Assembly: GCA_022605955.1 (NCBI GenBank)
Contig: JAKCOZ010000106.1
Location: 894,501-958,500 of the forward strand
DNA from: Rallus limicola
Taxonomy: Eukaryota; Chordata; Aves; Gruiformes; Rallidae
DNA length: 64,000 nt
Direction: 5' to 3'
Shown: positions 43,018 to 55,110 of the stretch, one piece after another
How positions within the stretch are numbered: the first letter of the stretch is position 1
Layout: each line of letters begins with the position of its first letter
The notes under the pieces: generated by a model
What the model was told of the DNA's origin: nothing
The model's input: only the letters and a program-made list of their open reading frames with translations
The model's database searches: none
Made by a program: the position numbers and the translations under genes

Positions 43018-43847
43018 AGAAAGTAGCCTTGAATTGTAGCAGCCGCTTCCTGGCCATAATGTCCCTCCAGGAGGTTGCTGTGAACTCCAGAGCCCGCTGG
43101 GGCTGCCCCAGCGCAGCAGGAGGAAGGTGCAGTGGGGTCAGAGCTGAGGTGTTTCTCTCAGCAGCCGTTGCTGTGCAGAGCCAGGTGCCTGCGTTTTGGG
43201 GAGCCTCTGGCAGCGCATTTTCCCCCGGCGCTGGGGGCAGCCTGGCAGGCTGCAGCTTGACACTGCTGGCAGTGCTGGGCTGGCAGCGGCAGGGCCTGAG
43301 GGGCCGAGGCTTTTCCGCAGGGATGGAAGGACTCTGGGCCCTGCTGCTGCCCAGGGCCTGTGCTGGGAGCGTGCGGGCTGGTCCTGTGTGTCTGCGCGGT
43401 GGACTCGTGGCAAGGCCTTAGGAGGCCCCAGCAGCTGAAGTTTGCCTGTTGTTTGTGTCACCTGCTGAGAGGTGGTTTTGCCGTCTGGAGGTGGGACGTT
43501 GGCTGCTCAAGCAGGGCCTGGTATGTCTGCCTGATGGGGCTCCTCTGGGTTCGGTCCGAGCGCAGGTGAGTGCAGGCGGTGAGAGGGGCCCCCTGTTTGC
43601 TTTGCAGTCAGTGAGCCTGGCCTGAAGGTGAAGTGACCTCCCCAGGGCCAGACACCGTGTTGCTGTTGGAGCTGTGTGGGTGAGTGTTTGTCACCTGGGC
43701 TCAGCCATGGCAGTGTTGTGCTGGATGTGTGAAGCTGCTGCTGCTGCAGAGGCCCACGATAACTCCAAGGCCTATGTGAGGTTCTGAACCAAGCTGCAGA
43801 TGTGGTGGTGTCCCTTTTATGTAGCTCACACCCAAGCTGAGGGCCAG
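43018..43847. other. Non-coding stretch
   Basis: Would be 3' UTR or downstream flank of the candidate gene. CGAGCGCAGGTGAGTGC near 43560 resembles a splice donor. Nothing else is recognised. Confidence 0.35.
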
Positions 43848-44112
43848 ATCATAGAGTCCTAGAGCGCTTTCCAGGTCATCCAGTGTAACCCCCTGCAGTG
43901 AGCAGGGAGCCCCTGAACCAGATGGGGTTGCTCAGAGCTTATGGAGCCTGACCCTGAATGCCTCCCGGGCTGGGGCTTCCACCACCTCTCTGGGCAACCT
44001 GTGCCAGTGACTCAGCACTACGCCTTAGGAAGAGCTTCTTTGTAATGTCTGATTTAACCCAACTCTCTCAGGCTGTCCTTGTAGGATGGGGTGCTCCAGC
44101 CTTGTCATCATC
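43848..44112 (-). mobile_element. CR1 LINE 3' end fragment
   Basis: Opens ATCATAGAGTCCTAGAG (reverse complement of the CR1 tail) and contains TCTCTGGGCAACCTGTGCCA, both hallmark antisense CR1 3' sequence. Confidence 0.88.
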
Positions 44113-46104
44113 CACGCTTGGCTTAGTCTGACAGGGAAAGGCAGTGGCAGAAGCAGCCTTCTATCCTGGCTGCACGACACACACTCAGTTCTTGTGCCTA
44201 CTGCTTTCTCAGGGGTGTTTTTAATACCTTAAGCACTGGGATGTGCCTGGCTTCCCTTGGGAAGCGATCTTAACCAGGCACAGTTGCCACTGGTGCTTTC
44301 CCTGGGTATTCGTCCTACGCAAAGAGCCTGAAGAATGTGGACCTGAATCCCTGCTTAATGCCCCAGTCCCACTCACTGTGGTACCCCCATTCCTTGTTTG
44401 AAAGTCCCAAGTCCAAAGAGACCTTTGTGTCTTTAAGGGTGTTTGGTGCTGGCTTGAAGGTGATGGGAGTTGGGCCCTCCACCCCTTCTAAGCACGCTCT
44501 CTCCTTGGCCTTAAGCTGTGCCTGTGCCTGTCCTGAGACAAGAAGGGAGAAAGCCAGCAGGGAGGTAACTGTCTCAGCTACCTCCAGCCTTTCTGAACCC
44601 ATCTGCTTTAGTGCAGATGAATGTTTAGAGAGCACTGGGTGAGAGGAGGGTAGCTGAAGTCCTTGGACAGGAATTGGTTGCTGTTTGTTTCAAGCTGAGG
44701 GAACAGAGTAGCAAGGACCTGCCTTTTCTTCCCCATCAGGCCCTGAGGCTTTTTCCTTCTGGAATAATGTACCTGAGCTGTGCCTGTGCCTGATCCTTGT
44801 GGCTGCACTGAGCGTCCATGGGAGAGTCGTGGTGTTTGCAGAGCTCTAGAGGCACCTGTCAGGGGATTTTGCAAAGCAGCTACCCTGGTCTCCTTCTGTA
44901 TCCCATGGCGTTTATTGGCATGTTCCTGCTGGCTGACCAGCCCGACCTCTTCTCCAAAAGCTGATCTGCAGAATCCCCTCTACCTCTCCCTGAGGCTGTA
45001 AGGAATGGGGTAACGCATTTGATGAAGCCCAAACCCTGTAGAGGCCCTGGAGTCTCTCTGGGAAGCTGGAAAGAAATCTCCTCTGAGTCTTGAGGTGAAA
45101 GCAGCTGAAGGTTGGGTCCGAGAGCAGTGGGCAGGGTGAGCCTGGCCTCTGCTGCGGTGCCCGGACAGCCCCGGGAGAGGGAGAAGCTGCTGGAGTTGAG
45201 TGACGTTTCCCCGGCGGTGCCACAGCAGCTTCCTCCCGCCTTGGCACTCGATGGCCATGGCTGTGCCAGGCCATGGGAAATGCATCCCTTGAGTGCATCG
45301 TTCTGTGGCTGGAACTGCCCCTGGCTTGAGCAGCTCCCTGTGCAGGGAGCCCCGTGGGCACAGCGATGCCGGGAGTCCCGGCTGGCACCGGCACCGTGCC
45401 GGCTCCTGAGACTGCTGGGGAACCTGCTGGCAGCTCGCTCAGGCCCAGCCAGCACAGCCCCTCGAGTAGACTCTCGCCTGCAGAGAGCCCATCGTCCCCC
45501 ATCGTGGCCACGAGCTGATTTCAGCGCAGGGAAAGGGCTGCAGCAGCCTGGAGCCTTGTTCAGCCGGGGCTGGTTGCAGTCCCGTCCCCGCAGCCTTTCC
45601 CTGGAGGCTGTTCCCGGGCAGCGACAGTGCTGGAGCCAAGGAATGCTGCTGGGCCCAGGGAGCTGCCCAGAAGCTGCTGGGGACACCCTGGAGACGCTGC
45701 AAGTGCAGCAGCTGTTTGTCAGGCTGCCCAGCAAGAGCCCGGCTGTAGAGGCTGGGGCTGGGGGAGATGCTGGCCCGGCTCAGGGGCTGGGAAACATGCT
45801 GCCTCTAGGTCTGAATTGTCAGAAGAGATGAGAGGAAGGGGTTTTTGAGGCCAGCCCCGTTTCTGTTCTGTTTCTATCGCTGCTGTCAAGCTGTGGTGTC
45901 AGCGTAAGTAAATTCCCAGTTCTTCCTCCTCTTTCCCCATCAGCCCTGACCACAAGGATGGGCTGGAGCTGTAGAAAGGCTGGCAAGGTCTGTCTCCTTG
46001 CCAAGATGTCTTTCAGCAATAGCAGCAGCGCTGTGAGAGGCTTTACTGATAGTTTTCAGAGAAGCCAAGGCTGGGATTAGGAAACTCTTTTCCTCTCTTA
46101 GCAG
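44113..46104. other. Non-coding stretch
   Basis: GC-rich at 45100-45800, with overlapping open frames on both strands and no recognised domain. It ends in a strong acceptor-like tract (TTTTCCTCTCTTAGCAG). Confidence 0.4.
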
Positions 46105-46251
46105 TGAGGACTCCAGCCTCCCTTTCTGCCCAGGCCTGGCCAGTGGATCCCCACGAGAGGGAAGTGAGCAGCGTTGCCCCGGCATCTGTTCCTGTGAGGG
46201 ACCTGCAGAACAACAGCAGGATGCCTGAGGACCTGTTAGCCTCCCAGAGAG
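46105..46251 (+). other. Candidate orphan exon (147 bp)
   Basis: Flanked by CTCTCTTAGCAG and GGTAAGG, open throughout in the phase 1 to phase 1 frame. It would encode 49 residues including EREVSSVAPASVPVRDLQNN. Same phase and same length as one form of the 39.2-kb exon, but the sequences are not similar. No partner exon found. Confidence 0.25.
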
Positions 46252-46599
46252 GTAAGGCAGGAGCCTGCCCGCTCTCCTGTGGGAAGAGGGGTCTTTCCCC
46301 CCCCCCCCCCCCCGAGAGCTCACACATTCCCAATGAAGAGTTCTCCCCTCTGTATTCCCCCCACCCTTGCGATACCCTGCCCTGTTCTCGGTGCCCCCAT
46401 CGGCCTCCTTGTTGCAGCAGGCGTGTGCAAGTGCAGGGCAGGGAGAGGAGCAGCAGGGGGTGTGAGCAAGAGACTTGTGGGCAAGCAGAGCTCCATGTTC
46501 TGTTAGTTCTCTCTCAGCCCTAAAGTAGGCAATATTCTCCTGCTCCTTCAAAGCTCCTGTTTCTATTCTCCAAATGAAGGTCAGAATCTCTTGCACTCC

Positions 46600-48240
46600 C
46601 TGTGCTGCCTGTTCAGCCTCGTCCTGGGCCAGTCTGTCCCTTTCTCTGGTCAGCGTTACCCTCCAGGTGTCCTCGGCGGTGCAGAACGGGGATCTTGGTT
46701 GGCAGTTGAGCTGCTTCTGAGAAGCCAAGTGTTTCTTCCCCGAGCCTGATGTGTTTCCCGTGGCTCGTTCCAAGCCCACGCTCTTGGCAGGTTGCTCCCC
46801 GGGCACGCAGCACCCCAGAGGCGCCCTTAGAATCTGTCCATAGCTCGAGCCTTTTTCCTGCTGCAAGTTCTGATGCTCTGGCTCTGGCAGGAATTCAATC
46901 ATTTCTGCCTTTGGGGCTGGAGTTGCAATAGGAAAAGGATTTGATTCTGTGGCCTGGTGGGCAGTGCTCACTGCACGTCCAGCCTTACGGGTACCTTGCC
47001 GGGCGGAACTACGGCCGCCTGTGAAGCAGGAACCTTGAGCCTCTTCTAAAGGTTCTTCTTTCCAACAGGCTCTGCTGGAATACACAGCTTCCATAGTCTA
47101 CAAGCAACCACGTGTCAGTGGGGCTGTAGTGGTGGCACTGAGGAAGGAAGCTGCATTCCCAGTGTTACTTCAATCCCAACCTCATCAGGCTCCATGCTGG
47201 GTGTTTCAGAACTCTGGGTGGGGGAAGCCAATGGTTTCCCTTTTGTTCCAGAGCAGCAGACACAGCCTGAGAGACCATTCCTGGCATCTTCTGGCCTAAA
47301 GGGAATTCCCAGGCTGCTTCAGTGTGAAGTATTCTGGCAGCTCCTGCTGGCAAACACCCTGGCCATCCCCTGCTCCCTTCATCCAGCTGTTCAGAGAAGG
47401 ATGGCACTGCTCTTCTCTAAGGCCTCAAGCGCTGAGCCAGGACTCCCAGGGCTGCTCCTGGTTTCTCCTGGGAGAAGAGCCAAAAGGGTTTGGTCCTGTC
47501 TGGCAGCCCCAAGGCTGGAGCTCTCCTCAGTTCCCTTTGAAGTGTGTTAAAAGCTTTCTGTGCCTCTCTTGCCCACAGCAGTTGGGCAGGATTATTTTTC
47601 AGGAGTTCCTCAAGAGGCTTTGCTGTTAGTCCATAATGGTCAATCTACAACCCACAGCAGGCTGAGATCCCCAGAAAGGTTCTGAGCTGGTTTTACTGCT
47701 GAGGGGGTTCCTCAGGTGGCTTCTCTTCCATTTCTTCTCAGCTCTCCTTCTCCTCCAGCCAGTTTGTAGCCAAGGGAGGCTACCTGTTGCTGCACTATTT
47801 GAGCTTTCTGTGGAGAAACTCGATGCCCAAAAATTCACCACACTTGACCATCAAGTAGAGTCAGGTTTGGTTTCAGTTGCTGTTACCAGAGGATTCACCT
47901 TGTGCAGGAGGATCCTGCCTCTGGAGGGAGGGTGCCCTGTTTCAAGTTCTCCTGCTAATTGATTCCCAAAGAGTGTTGGGCCGTTTCTCAGACCTTGGGG
48001 TGACATTGCCCAGGTGAGCTGGGTTTCCCCAGCAGTGGTGGGACCTTCCCATTGAAATGCAGGTAACTTTGGCCTTTCTTTGGCTAAAGGCTGACAGAAG
48101 AATGCATCTTTCCAAGCCAGTCCTGTAACCCATGCTTGGTTCTGTCCCCATTTAGTCAGCAAGGTGCAGGGATTGGCCAGCACAGGGTGCAGCTCTTGAA
48201 CAGTCTTGTTTCCTGTTGGCATTAGGCTCAGAGTTTCCTA
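46600..48240 (-). pseudogene. Decayed ERV pol relic (RT to RNase H)
   Basis: In several minus-strand frames, pieces match the pol of the 56-61 kb ERV in order. RT pieces with GNKTVQELHPVLANP and NGPTLFGNQL lie at 47851-48222. The RT connection (GWPGCLPAGAA, LGQKMPGMVSQAVSAALEQKG) is at 47165-47407. RNase H (KAEMIEF, ERGLGTSHGK, AQDEAEQAAQ) is at about 46613-47090. The polymerase YVDD motif is not preserved (HKVNPLVTA at that point). Frameshifts are numerous, so this is an old copy. Confidence 0.78.
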
Positions 48241-48720
48241 GGGCTTTCCAGACATTGTCCCATTGTGACATTCCCCTTGGGGTTTTACTCTCATTCCTCA
48301 GCCTGTGGTGCCATCTCCTGCCCGAGTACAGACATCCTCCTCTGCTCGCGTTCTTGGGGTTCTCAGGACCATCTGCTTTTCTGGGGAACCCGTCAGGGGG
48401 TCCCAAATGACTTGCAAACCGTCCCAGTCTGGGTTTGGGCTTTTAATTACCATTGCCATCACCCTTCCAACTTTGCCCGGATCCTCTCTCTAGGGGCCAG
48501 CCGATGCCTTGCACATGGTGGCATCAGAAGGAGAAGAGGGTCTCTTGCCAGAAACTAGTCCATTCTGCCCAGCTCCTTGTCTCAAGGGACAGAGAGCTCC
48601 TTGTCTCAGACGCAGAGTCAGGCCTATATTGAGGAGAGGGTAAGGGAACAGGAGGATAGATGGGAACAGCAGGACTCATCGGGGCAGCTGGAGCAAAATT
48701 CCTGCTGCCTCTTGTGCAGA
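48241..48720. other. Non-coding stretch beside the pol relic
   Basis: May include further decayed ERV sequence upstream of RT on the minus strand, but I cannot align it by eye. Confidence 0.35.
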
Positions 48721-49250
48721 GGTTCCTGTGGGCAAAGGTCCCGGCTCTGCTCCTCCCGGACTGGTGGTGGCGGCGCCCCCGGCATCTCTCGTAGCGCTGA
48801 GGCCGGAGCTGCTCCCTCCTGTGCCCCGGTTTCCCGTCCCTTCCCTCGGGCTCTGCCAGCCCCGAGCAGCTGGAATCCGCTGCTGCCGCAGTTCCCCAGC
48901 GGCCGGGATGGGGTGGGCGGAGCGCGGCTCGCGCGGTGGCGGTGGGAAGGCGCGCGTGCCGCCGGCCGTTGCCACGGCGACCGCTGCGCGTCCCGCTGGA
49001 GCGCGGCGGCGCCGGCGGCTGCGCTGCAGCTCCGCGTCCTCCGCGCGGCCGGCTCCGTGTGCGGCTCCTCGTCCCGCTGCCTGTGCCGCTCCCCGCCCTG
49101 CTCTGCATCCCGATCGCCGGGCGCTCTGGAGGAGGCGCCGCTGGCCGGGCTTGGCGAGGCAGCAGGTGCGGGGGCGTGGGCTGTGCAGGGCCCGGGTGGC
49201 TTGGAGACGCCCTGGGTGGCAGCGGGCCCGGCAATGGGGCTGCCCTGACG
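48720..49250. promoter_or_regulatory. CpG-rich segment
   Basis: Dense CpG and GC (for example GCGCGGCTCGCGCGG near 48918) with long overlapping frames on both strands that are alanine/arginine rich. It has the look of a CpG island. GGCAGCAGGTGCGGG near 49165 could be a splice donor on +. No product recognised. Confidence 0.4.
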
Positions 49251-51129
49251 GGGGAGGGTTCCCGTCCTTGCTGCTGGGCACTCGGCTCGCCTGCGGTAGG
49301 AAAACAGTTGTTCTGGAAGCGGGTGGCTCTGTGGCCATTGAACCTGGGTAATGGGATTCACGTCTGTTTCAGTCTGCCTGTAGACTACAGTCCAGTCCCC
49401 TTTGCCACCTCCACTAAAGAAACTCTTGCCCCATCTTGCTGGAGTGGGCACAGCTCTACCAGGGAAAGCTTACTCCTCCTTGCCCATCAGCAGAGATACT
49501 TAATGAGCTCTCATTAAATCTGGGGAACTGGCAGGTCTTGTGACAGTGAGAGCACTGTGACAGTGAGAGCCACTGTCTGGCTGGCCCTCAGGCCAGGGCA
49601 ATGCAGCACGTTGGTGCAGAGCTGTCAGGCTCAGCATGGGAGAGCAACAGGACTGTGGGACCAGGGGAAGGGGAGAAGCAGGCGTTGGTTCTGCTTCCTG
49701 CAGCACCAGCCCGCAGCTGGAACGGAGCAGGATATGGTGGTGCTTGTTCTTGGTGACTGACAGCTGCCAACCCATCGTTTCTGTGTGAAATTAGTTTCTC
49801 TCTCCCAAGTGCAGAGCTTATTCTGCGAGCGCTGGCTTTGGGAAACTCCTAAGGGGGATTTTTTTCCCCACCTCTTCATAGCTGGCTGCTCTTTTCTGAC
49901 ATGAGTAGCCTGCTATTAGCAGCAAACATCACCTCACTGCTGGATCCCTCCCTCTCTAAAGTGCTGTATTGAAATGATGAGCCGCACGAGTGCCAGTGCA
50001 GGTCCTTTGGGCCCTCCCCTGGTGACTTGACTCCTCTCTTCTGTGTTGTCCCTTTCCAACAGGTGATTCTTGAACTGTGCAGCCTTACCTCCTGTGCTGC
50101 TGTTGCTCAGCTGCTCTAAGAGTCTCCAAAGATGACTTTGTTCCATGCCTTTCCTTTCCGTGTGTCACCAAATGATCCCACCTGCAGAAGCTGCCTCACT
50201 GCCAGAGTGTTTTGCTAGGATGAAACACTGTTTAATTTCAGGGTGTGTCTGTGTGAACATCTAGGCTCTAGCAATAGAGTTTTGCCTACCAAGCCCCGTG
50301 TCTGGCAGTCTGATCCCTGTGTGTGAATTCTTGCAGCTGCACAGCAGTGTTTCCCAGGGAATGCGGGACTTCCCCGAGGGACAGCTCAGCTCAGGTGGAT
50401 CCCTGCGGGGGTAGACAAGGACCATCTCAAGAGAGAAGGTAATCTTTATGGTTTGTCAGACTTTGTGGTTGTGCACATTGGGGTTGGGGCATCTCATGGT
50501 GCAGTGGGGCCCTTTTGTATGTGGTTGGTTTGGAGGTTGGGGACGGGTCATTGGAGACGTTGCCATGAGCCGTAGGAGACGTCCTACGCAGGGCGCGTGC
50601 ACCAGGTCCCTGGTGCCTGAGGGGACACAATTTGGAAGCAGGGGCGTTGGTAGGGCACAGGCTGAGCTGCGCCCTTCTGCAGGAGCGTCCTGCTCTGCTG
50701 GTACCGTGGGAGAAGTGCCTGTGCCGGGAGAGACCGAGGCGGGATTCCCCGAGGGGAGCCCCTGCTCGGGGGGCACTGACTGGTCCTGACCTTGGCTGTT
50801 GCTCTAAGGGCCTGAGAGCTGAAAGGGGATTTTGACTTGAGGAACTGTTTGTGGGAGTGACTCGAGCTCCCTGTGCTGGGAGTGGGGAGTGACTGAGCTG
50901 CAGCACAGCTGGGAAGTGAGTGCGGAGTGCTGCTCCCTGGGTCCGCTCTCCTGAGAGGGGGACAGAGGAAGCCTGTGGTTTGGGGCTGCACCGTGTTCCT
51001 TGCCAATGGGTTTGGGATTTCAGTTGTTATCAGTATCTTGTGTTACTGTTGAAAGATCCCTGCGGGCTGTCTGGTGTGAATGGGAATGGGAGGAGGACCA
51101 AGGGGTGGTATTCTAAGGAGCAGCCCCCT
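49251..51129. other. Non-coding stretch
   Basis: No repeat or coding segment recognised. Confidence 0.4.
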
Positions 51130-51310
51130 GGTATGTATCCCAGCACATGGAAAGCTCTAGGGGAATGGCTGGGTGGGAATGTGAGCACGGAGACGTTCAT
51201 CAAGCATTGTGATCACTGGTGGCCCCTGTGTAAACTAGATGAAGATGAAAAGTGGCCCTTTAATGGGACTCTGAATTATAATACCCTGCTGCAGTTGATG
51301 TTGTTTGAAC
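51130..51310 (+). pseudogene. ERV gag relic (matrix region)
   Basis: The + strand frame contains KHCDHWWPLCKLDEDEKWPF and NGTLNYNTLLQLMLF, closely matching the matrix region of the gag at 59.4-60.0 kb (YCNQWWPLYKLE, NGTLDYNTLLQLMLF). Only about 60 residues remain. Opposite orientation to both pol segments, so it is a separate insertion or rearranged. Confidence 0.8.
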
Positions 51311-51374
51311 CTTCCTTAGCAGGACAAAGTATAGCACCTCCCTGCTAGATCACACACAAATTGGTATCCCTACA

Positions 51375-52355
51375 AGAGCCCACAGATGCCGTCATCATCA
51401 TCGTCTCCGGTGTCGTCATCATCGGCAGCGGTTTCTTCATCTCCTCAGTGGTTTCTTCATCATCGTCGTCGGTGGTTTCATCGTCACTGGCAGCGGGTTC
51501 TTCCTCGTCGTTGGCAGCAGTTTCTTTCTCATCATCACCGGGTTCTTCATCGCCGTTGATTTCGTCGTCGTCGCTGTCGTCGTCGTCGGTGTCTTCGTCA
51601 TCGTCGCCTTCGGCAGCAGCGGGTTCTTCGGCGGCAGCGGTTGTGTTTCTCTCTTCTTCATCAGCATCGATTTCTTCATCGCCGTCGTCTTCAGTTTCTC
51701 TGCCATCGGTTCCATCGTCGCCGTCAGTTTCTTCGGCGTCGCCATCGGTTTCTTCTGCGTCGCCATCAATTTCTCCGTGTTCGTCGTCGGTTTCTCCATC
51801 GTTGGTTTCTCCGTGGTCGTTTCACCCTCGGTTTGTTCATCGTCGGCACCAGTTTCTCCTTCATCGTTTCTGTGTTTCTTCTTCCTCAGCGTCGGTTTCT
51901 TCGTCGCCGTCGCCATCGGTTTCTTCATCGTCACCGTCGGTTCCATCGTCATCGTCAGCGGTTTCATTTCGTCGTCGTCGGTTTCTTCCTCGTCGTCGCC
52001 ATCGGTTTCTTCTTCCTCGTGGGTTTCCCCCTTGGCGTCGGTTTCGGCTGCATCGTCATCATTCCCTTGGTCGTCGTCCTTGGGTTTGTTTCTCTCTCCT
52101 TCTGGGTCGTCCCTTTCGTCGGCGTCACCGTCGAGCTCTTCGGCTGCAGCGGCTTCTCCACAGTCATCGTTCTCTTCAGCATGGGCATCATCTCGTCTTT
52201 GGCGTCATCAATTTCTTCTGCGTCGTCGTCGTTGGTTTCTTCATCGTCGTTGGTGACGTCATCGTCATCAGTTTCATCATCATCATCAGCGGTTTCTTCA
52301 TCGTCGTCGTCAGCAGTTTCTTCGTCATCATCGGTTTCATCGTCGTTGGTTCCTT
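51375..52355 (+). repeat. Trinucleotide-rich degenerate repeat (TCG/TCA/TTC)
   Basis: About 980 bp built from GTTTCTTCATCGTCG-like motifs, with TCGTCGTCG and ATCATCATC runs. It stays open in several frames on both strands because stops are rare in such sequence. Protein-like frames (poly-Ser on +, Lys/Thr-rich on -) are not evidence of a gene. Confidence 0.85.
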
Positions 52356-54382
52356 GTCTTGGGTGCCCATCAATGGGTCTGTCTTGCCCTGCAGAGAGTC
52401 TTGGGTGCCAAGAAAGGTGTTTTGGGTGCCCTACAAAGGGCCTTGTGTGCCCATGAAGGAGCATTTGTTGTCCTACAAAGGGTCTTGATGCCCATGAAGG
52501 GGTTTTGGGTGCTCTACAAAGGGTCTCGGGTGCCACTCCAAGGGTCTTGAGTGCCCTAGCAGTGGTATTGGGTGCCCTATAAGGGCTCTTGGGTGCTCTA
52601 CAAAGGGCCTTGGGTAATTCCAGAAGGGTCCAGACTCTATGAAAGGGATATTGGGTGCCCATCCAGGGGCCCTGTGTGCTCTACTAAGGGACTTGGATGC
52701 TGAACAAAGGGTTGAGATACTAGGAAAAGGGTCTTGGGTGCCCATCAAGGGGCCTTGAGTACCATACAAGGGGTCTTGGGTGCCAATGAAGTGTTCTTGG
52801 TGCCCATCAAGGGGTCTTGGATGCCCATCAGAGGGTCTTGGGTGCCAATCAAAGGGTCTTGAGCACACTACAAAGGGTCTAGACTCCATGAAAAGGGTCT
52901 TGGGTGCCCATTAAGGGGTGTTGGGCGCTCTACAAAGGTGTCTTGAATGCCCATGAAGGAGTCTTGGTTGCCCAAAAAAAGGGGTGTTGGGTGGTCTACA
53001 AAGGGTCCTGGTTGCCCACCAATGGGTCTTGCTTGCCCTACAAAGAGTCTTGGGTGCCAAGAGGCGTTTCGGGTGGCCATCAAATGGTCTTGGGTGGTTC
53101 TGAAAGGGTCTTGGGTACTTCCCAAAGGGGCATGACTCCATGAAAATGGTCTTGGGTGCCCATCAAAAGGTGTCTTGAGTTCCCTGGGAGGGGTTTGGGT
53201 GCCTATTAAGGGGTCTTGCTTGCCTAAAAAACGGGTCTTTGGTGCCCATGAATGGGTCTTGGATTTCCTGTAAGGAGTCTTGTGTGTGCTCCTGTGGGTC
53301 TTGGGTGCTCTACAGAGGGTTTTGGGTGCCCATCAAAGGGTCTTGGATCCTTCTAAAAGGGTCTTGGTTGCTTCACCAAGGGGCACAACTCCCTGAAAAT
53401 GGTCTTAGGTGCCACTCCAAGGGTCTTGAGTGCCCTAGCAGTGGTATTGGGTGCCCTATAAGGGCTCTTGGGCGCTTCACAAAGGGCCTTGGGCTCTTCT
53501 AGAAGGGTCCAGACTCTATGAAAAGGATGTTGGGTGCCAATCCAGGGGTCCTGTGTGCTCTACTAAGGGTCTTGGTTGCTCTACAAAGGGTCAAGACACT
53601 ATGAAAAGGGTCTTGGGTGCCCATTGAGGGGTCTTGGTTTTCCTATGAGAGGTCTTTGTGTGTGCTACTATGGGTCTTGGGTACTCTACAAAGGGTCTTG
53701 GGTGCCAGGAAAGGCCATTTGGGTGCCCTACAAAGGGCCTTGTGTGCCCATCAAGGGGTGTTGGCTGCCCAGCAAGGAGCATTTGTTGTCCTACAAAGGG
53801 TCTTGGGTGCTTCTCAAAGGGGCACGACTCCCTGAAGATGGTCTTGGGTGCCCTTCAGAAGGTGTCCTGAGTACCCTAGAAGGGGCTTGGATGCCCATCA
53901 AGGGCTCTTGGGTGCTCTGCAGAGGGTCTTGAGTGCTTTACACAAAGGGTCTCGGGTGGCACTCAAAGGGTCCTAGCAGTGGTATTGGGTGCCCTATAAG
54001 GGGTCTTGGGTGCTCTACTAAGGGCCTTGGGTGTACGACAGTGGGTCCAGAGTCTATGAAAAGGATCTTGGGTGCCCATCAAGAGGTCTTGGGTGCCCAT
54101 CAATGGGTCTTGGATTTCCTATAAGGGGTCTTGTGTGCACTCCTGTGGGTCTTGGGTACTTACAAAGGGTCTTGAGTTCCCTACAGAGGGTTTTGGGTGC
54201 CCATCAAAGGGTCTTGGATCCTTCTAAAAGGGTCTTGGTTGCTTCACAAAGGGGCACAACTCCCTGAAATGGTCTTAGGTGCCACTCAAAGCGTCTTGAG
54301 TGCCCTAGCAGTGGTATTGGGTGCCCTATAAGGGGTCTTGGGCGCTCTACAAAGGGCCTTGGGTCCTAAGTCTATGAAAAGG
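52356..54382 (+). repeat. Minisatellite, about 30-33-bp unit, left part
   Basis: Tandem GGGTCTTGGGTGCCCATCAA- and GGTGCTCTACAAAGGGTCTT-like units. A larger order is visible: the segment CCTAGCAGTGGTATTGGGTG recurs near 52555, 53438, 53966 and 54304, each followed by the same run of units. Begins where the trinucleotide tract ends. Confidence 0.88.
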
Positions 54383-54925
54383 TGTCCTGGTTTCAGTCAG
54401 GACAGAGTTCACTTCATTTGTAGCAGCGGATGGGATGCTGTGTTTGGGAGTTACAATGAAAGCAGTGCTGAGAACACCCTGATGTTTCCTGTTGCAGTCA
54501 GACAGTCAAAGCCAGGACAGGTGACCCAGATGGGCCAGAGAGAGTATTCCATGCCAATTACGTCCTGCCCAGGATAACGGGGGGGCTGATGGGAGGAGGA
54601 AGAGGGGCGGTTCCGGGACGCGAGGGTCTTGGGGGACGGTCGGGTTCCGGGACAGCTCTGGGTGGTGCGGCCTGAGCTGTGTGGTTGGGTGAGAAACTGC
54701 ACTGTGTATCAATAGTTTCATATTCTTTTGCTCTCAAGTCCTGTTGCCATTGTTATATTTGATCTTTCTGTTCTCTTAGTAAACTCTCCTTATCCCAACC
54801 CACGGGCCTCTGAGTTTCTTGGGTTTGGAGTTATTTGCCCCCCCCTTTCCCTCTTCCCCTGCTCTTTTACTTTAAGGAGCAGGCAGCTGCGTGGATCTCG
54901 GCCACAGCCGGGGGAAACCACGACA
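54383..54925 (+). mobile_element. Solo LTR with 5-bp target duplication
   Basis: Opens TGTCCTGGTTTCAGTCAGG and closes GGGAAACCACGACA. It is flanked on both sides by AAAGG (54378-54382 and 54926-54930), a perfect 5-bp target-site duplication. It sits inside the minisatellite, which resumes after it. No internal ERV sequence, so it is a recombined solo LTR. Related to the LTR at 42291-42710. Confidence 0.88.
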
Positions 54926-55110
54926 AAAGGATCTTGGGTGCCCATCAAGGGGTCTGATGTGCTCTACAAAGGGGTCTTATGTGCCCACCCAGGGGTCTTG
55001 AGTGCTCTACCAAGGGTCCAGACTCCATGCAAAGGGTCTTGGTTCCCCATCCAAACGTGTCTTTAGCAGCCTAGAAGGGGTTTGGGTGCCCATCAAGGGG
55101 TCTTGGTTGT
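54926..55110 (+). repeat. Minisatellite, right part
   Basis: Continues the same GGGTCTTGG-type units beyond the solo LTR and ends at GGTCTTGGTTGTACC. Confidence 0.85.

Noticed and set aside
51361..52488. 375-codon serine-rich open frame
   Set aside because: Product of TCG/TCA/TTC repeats that lack stops in several frames on both strands.
53576..53932. Repetitive peptide frames (GCPTKGLGC-like) in the minisatellite
   Set aside because: Arise from the tandem unit and break at each unit-length change; no start context or conservation sign.
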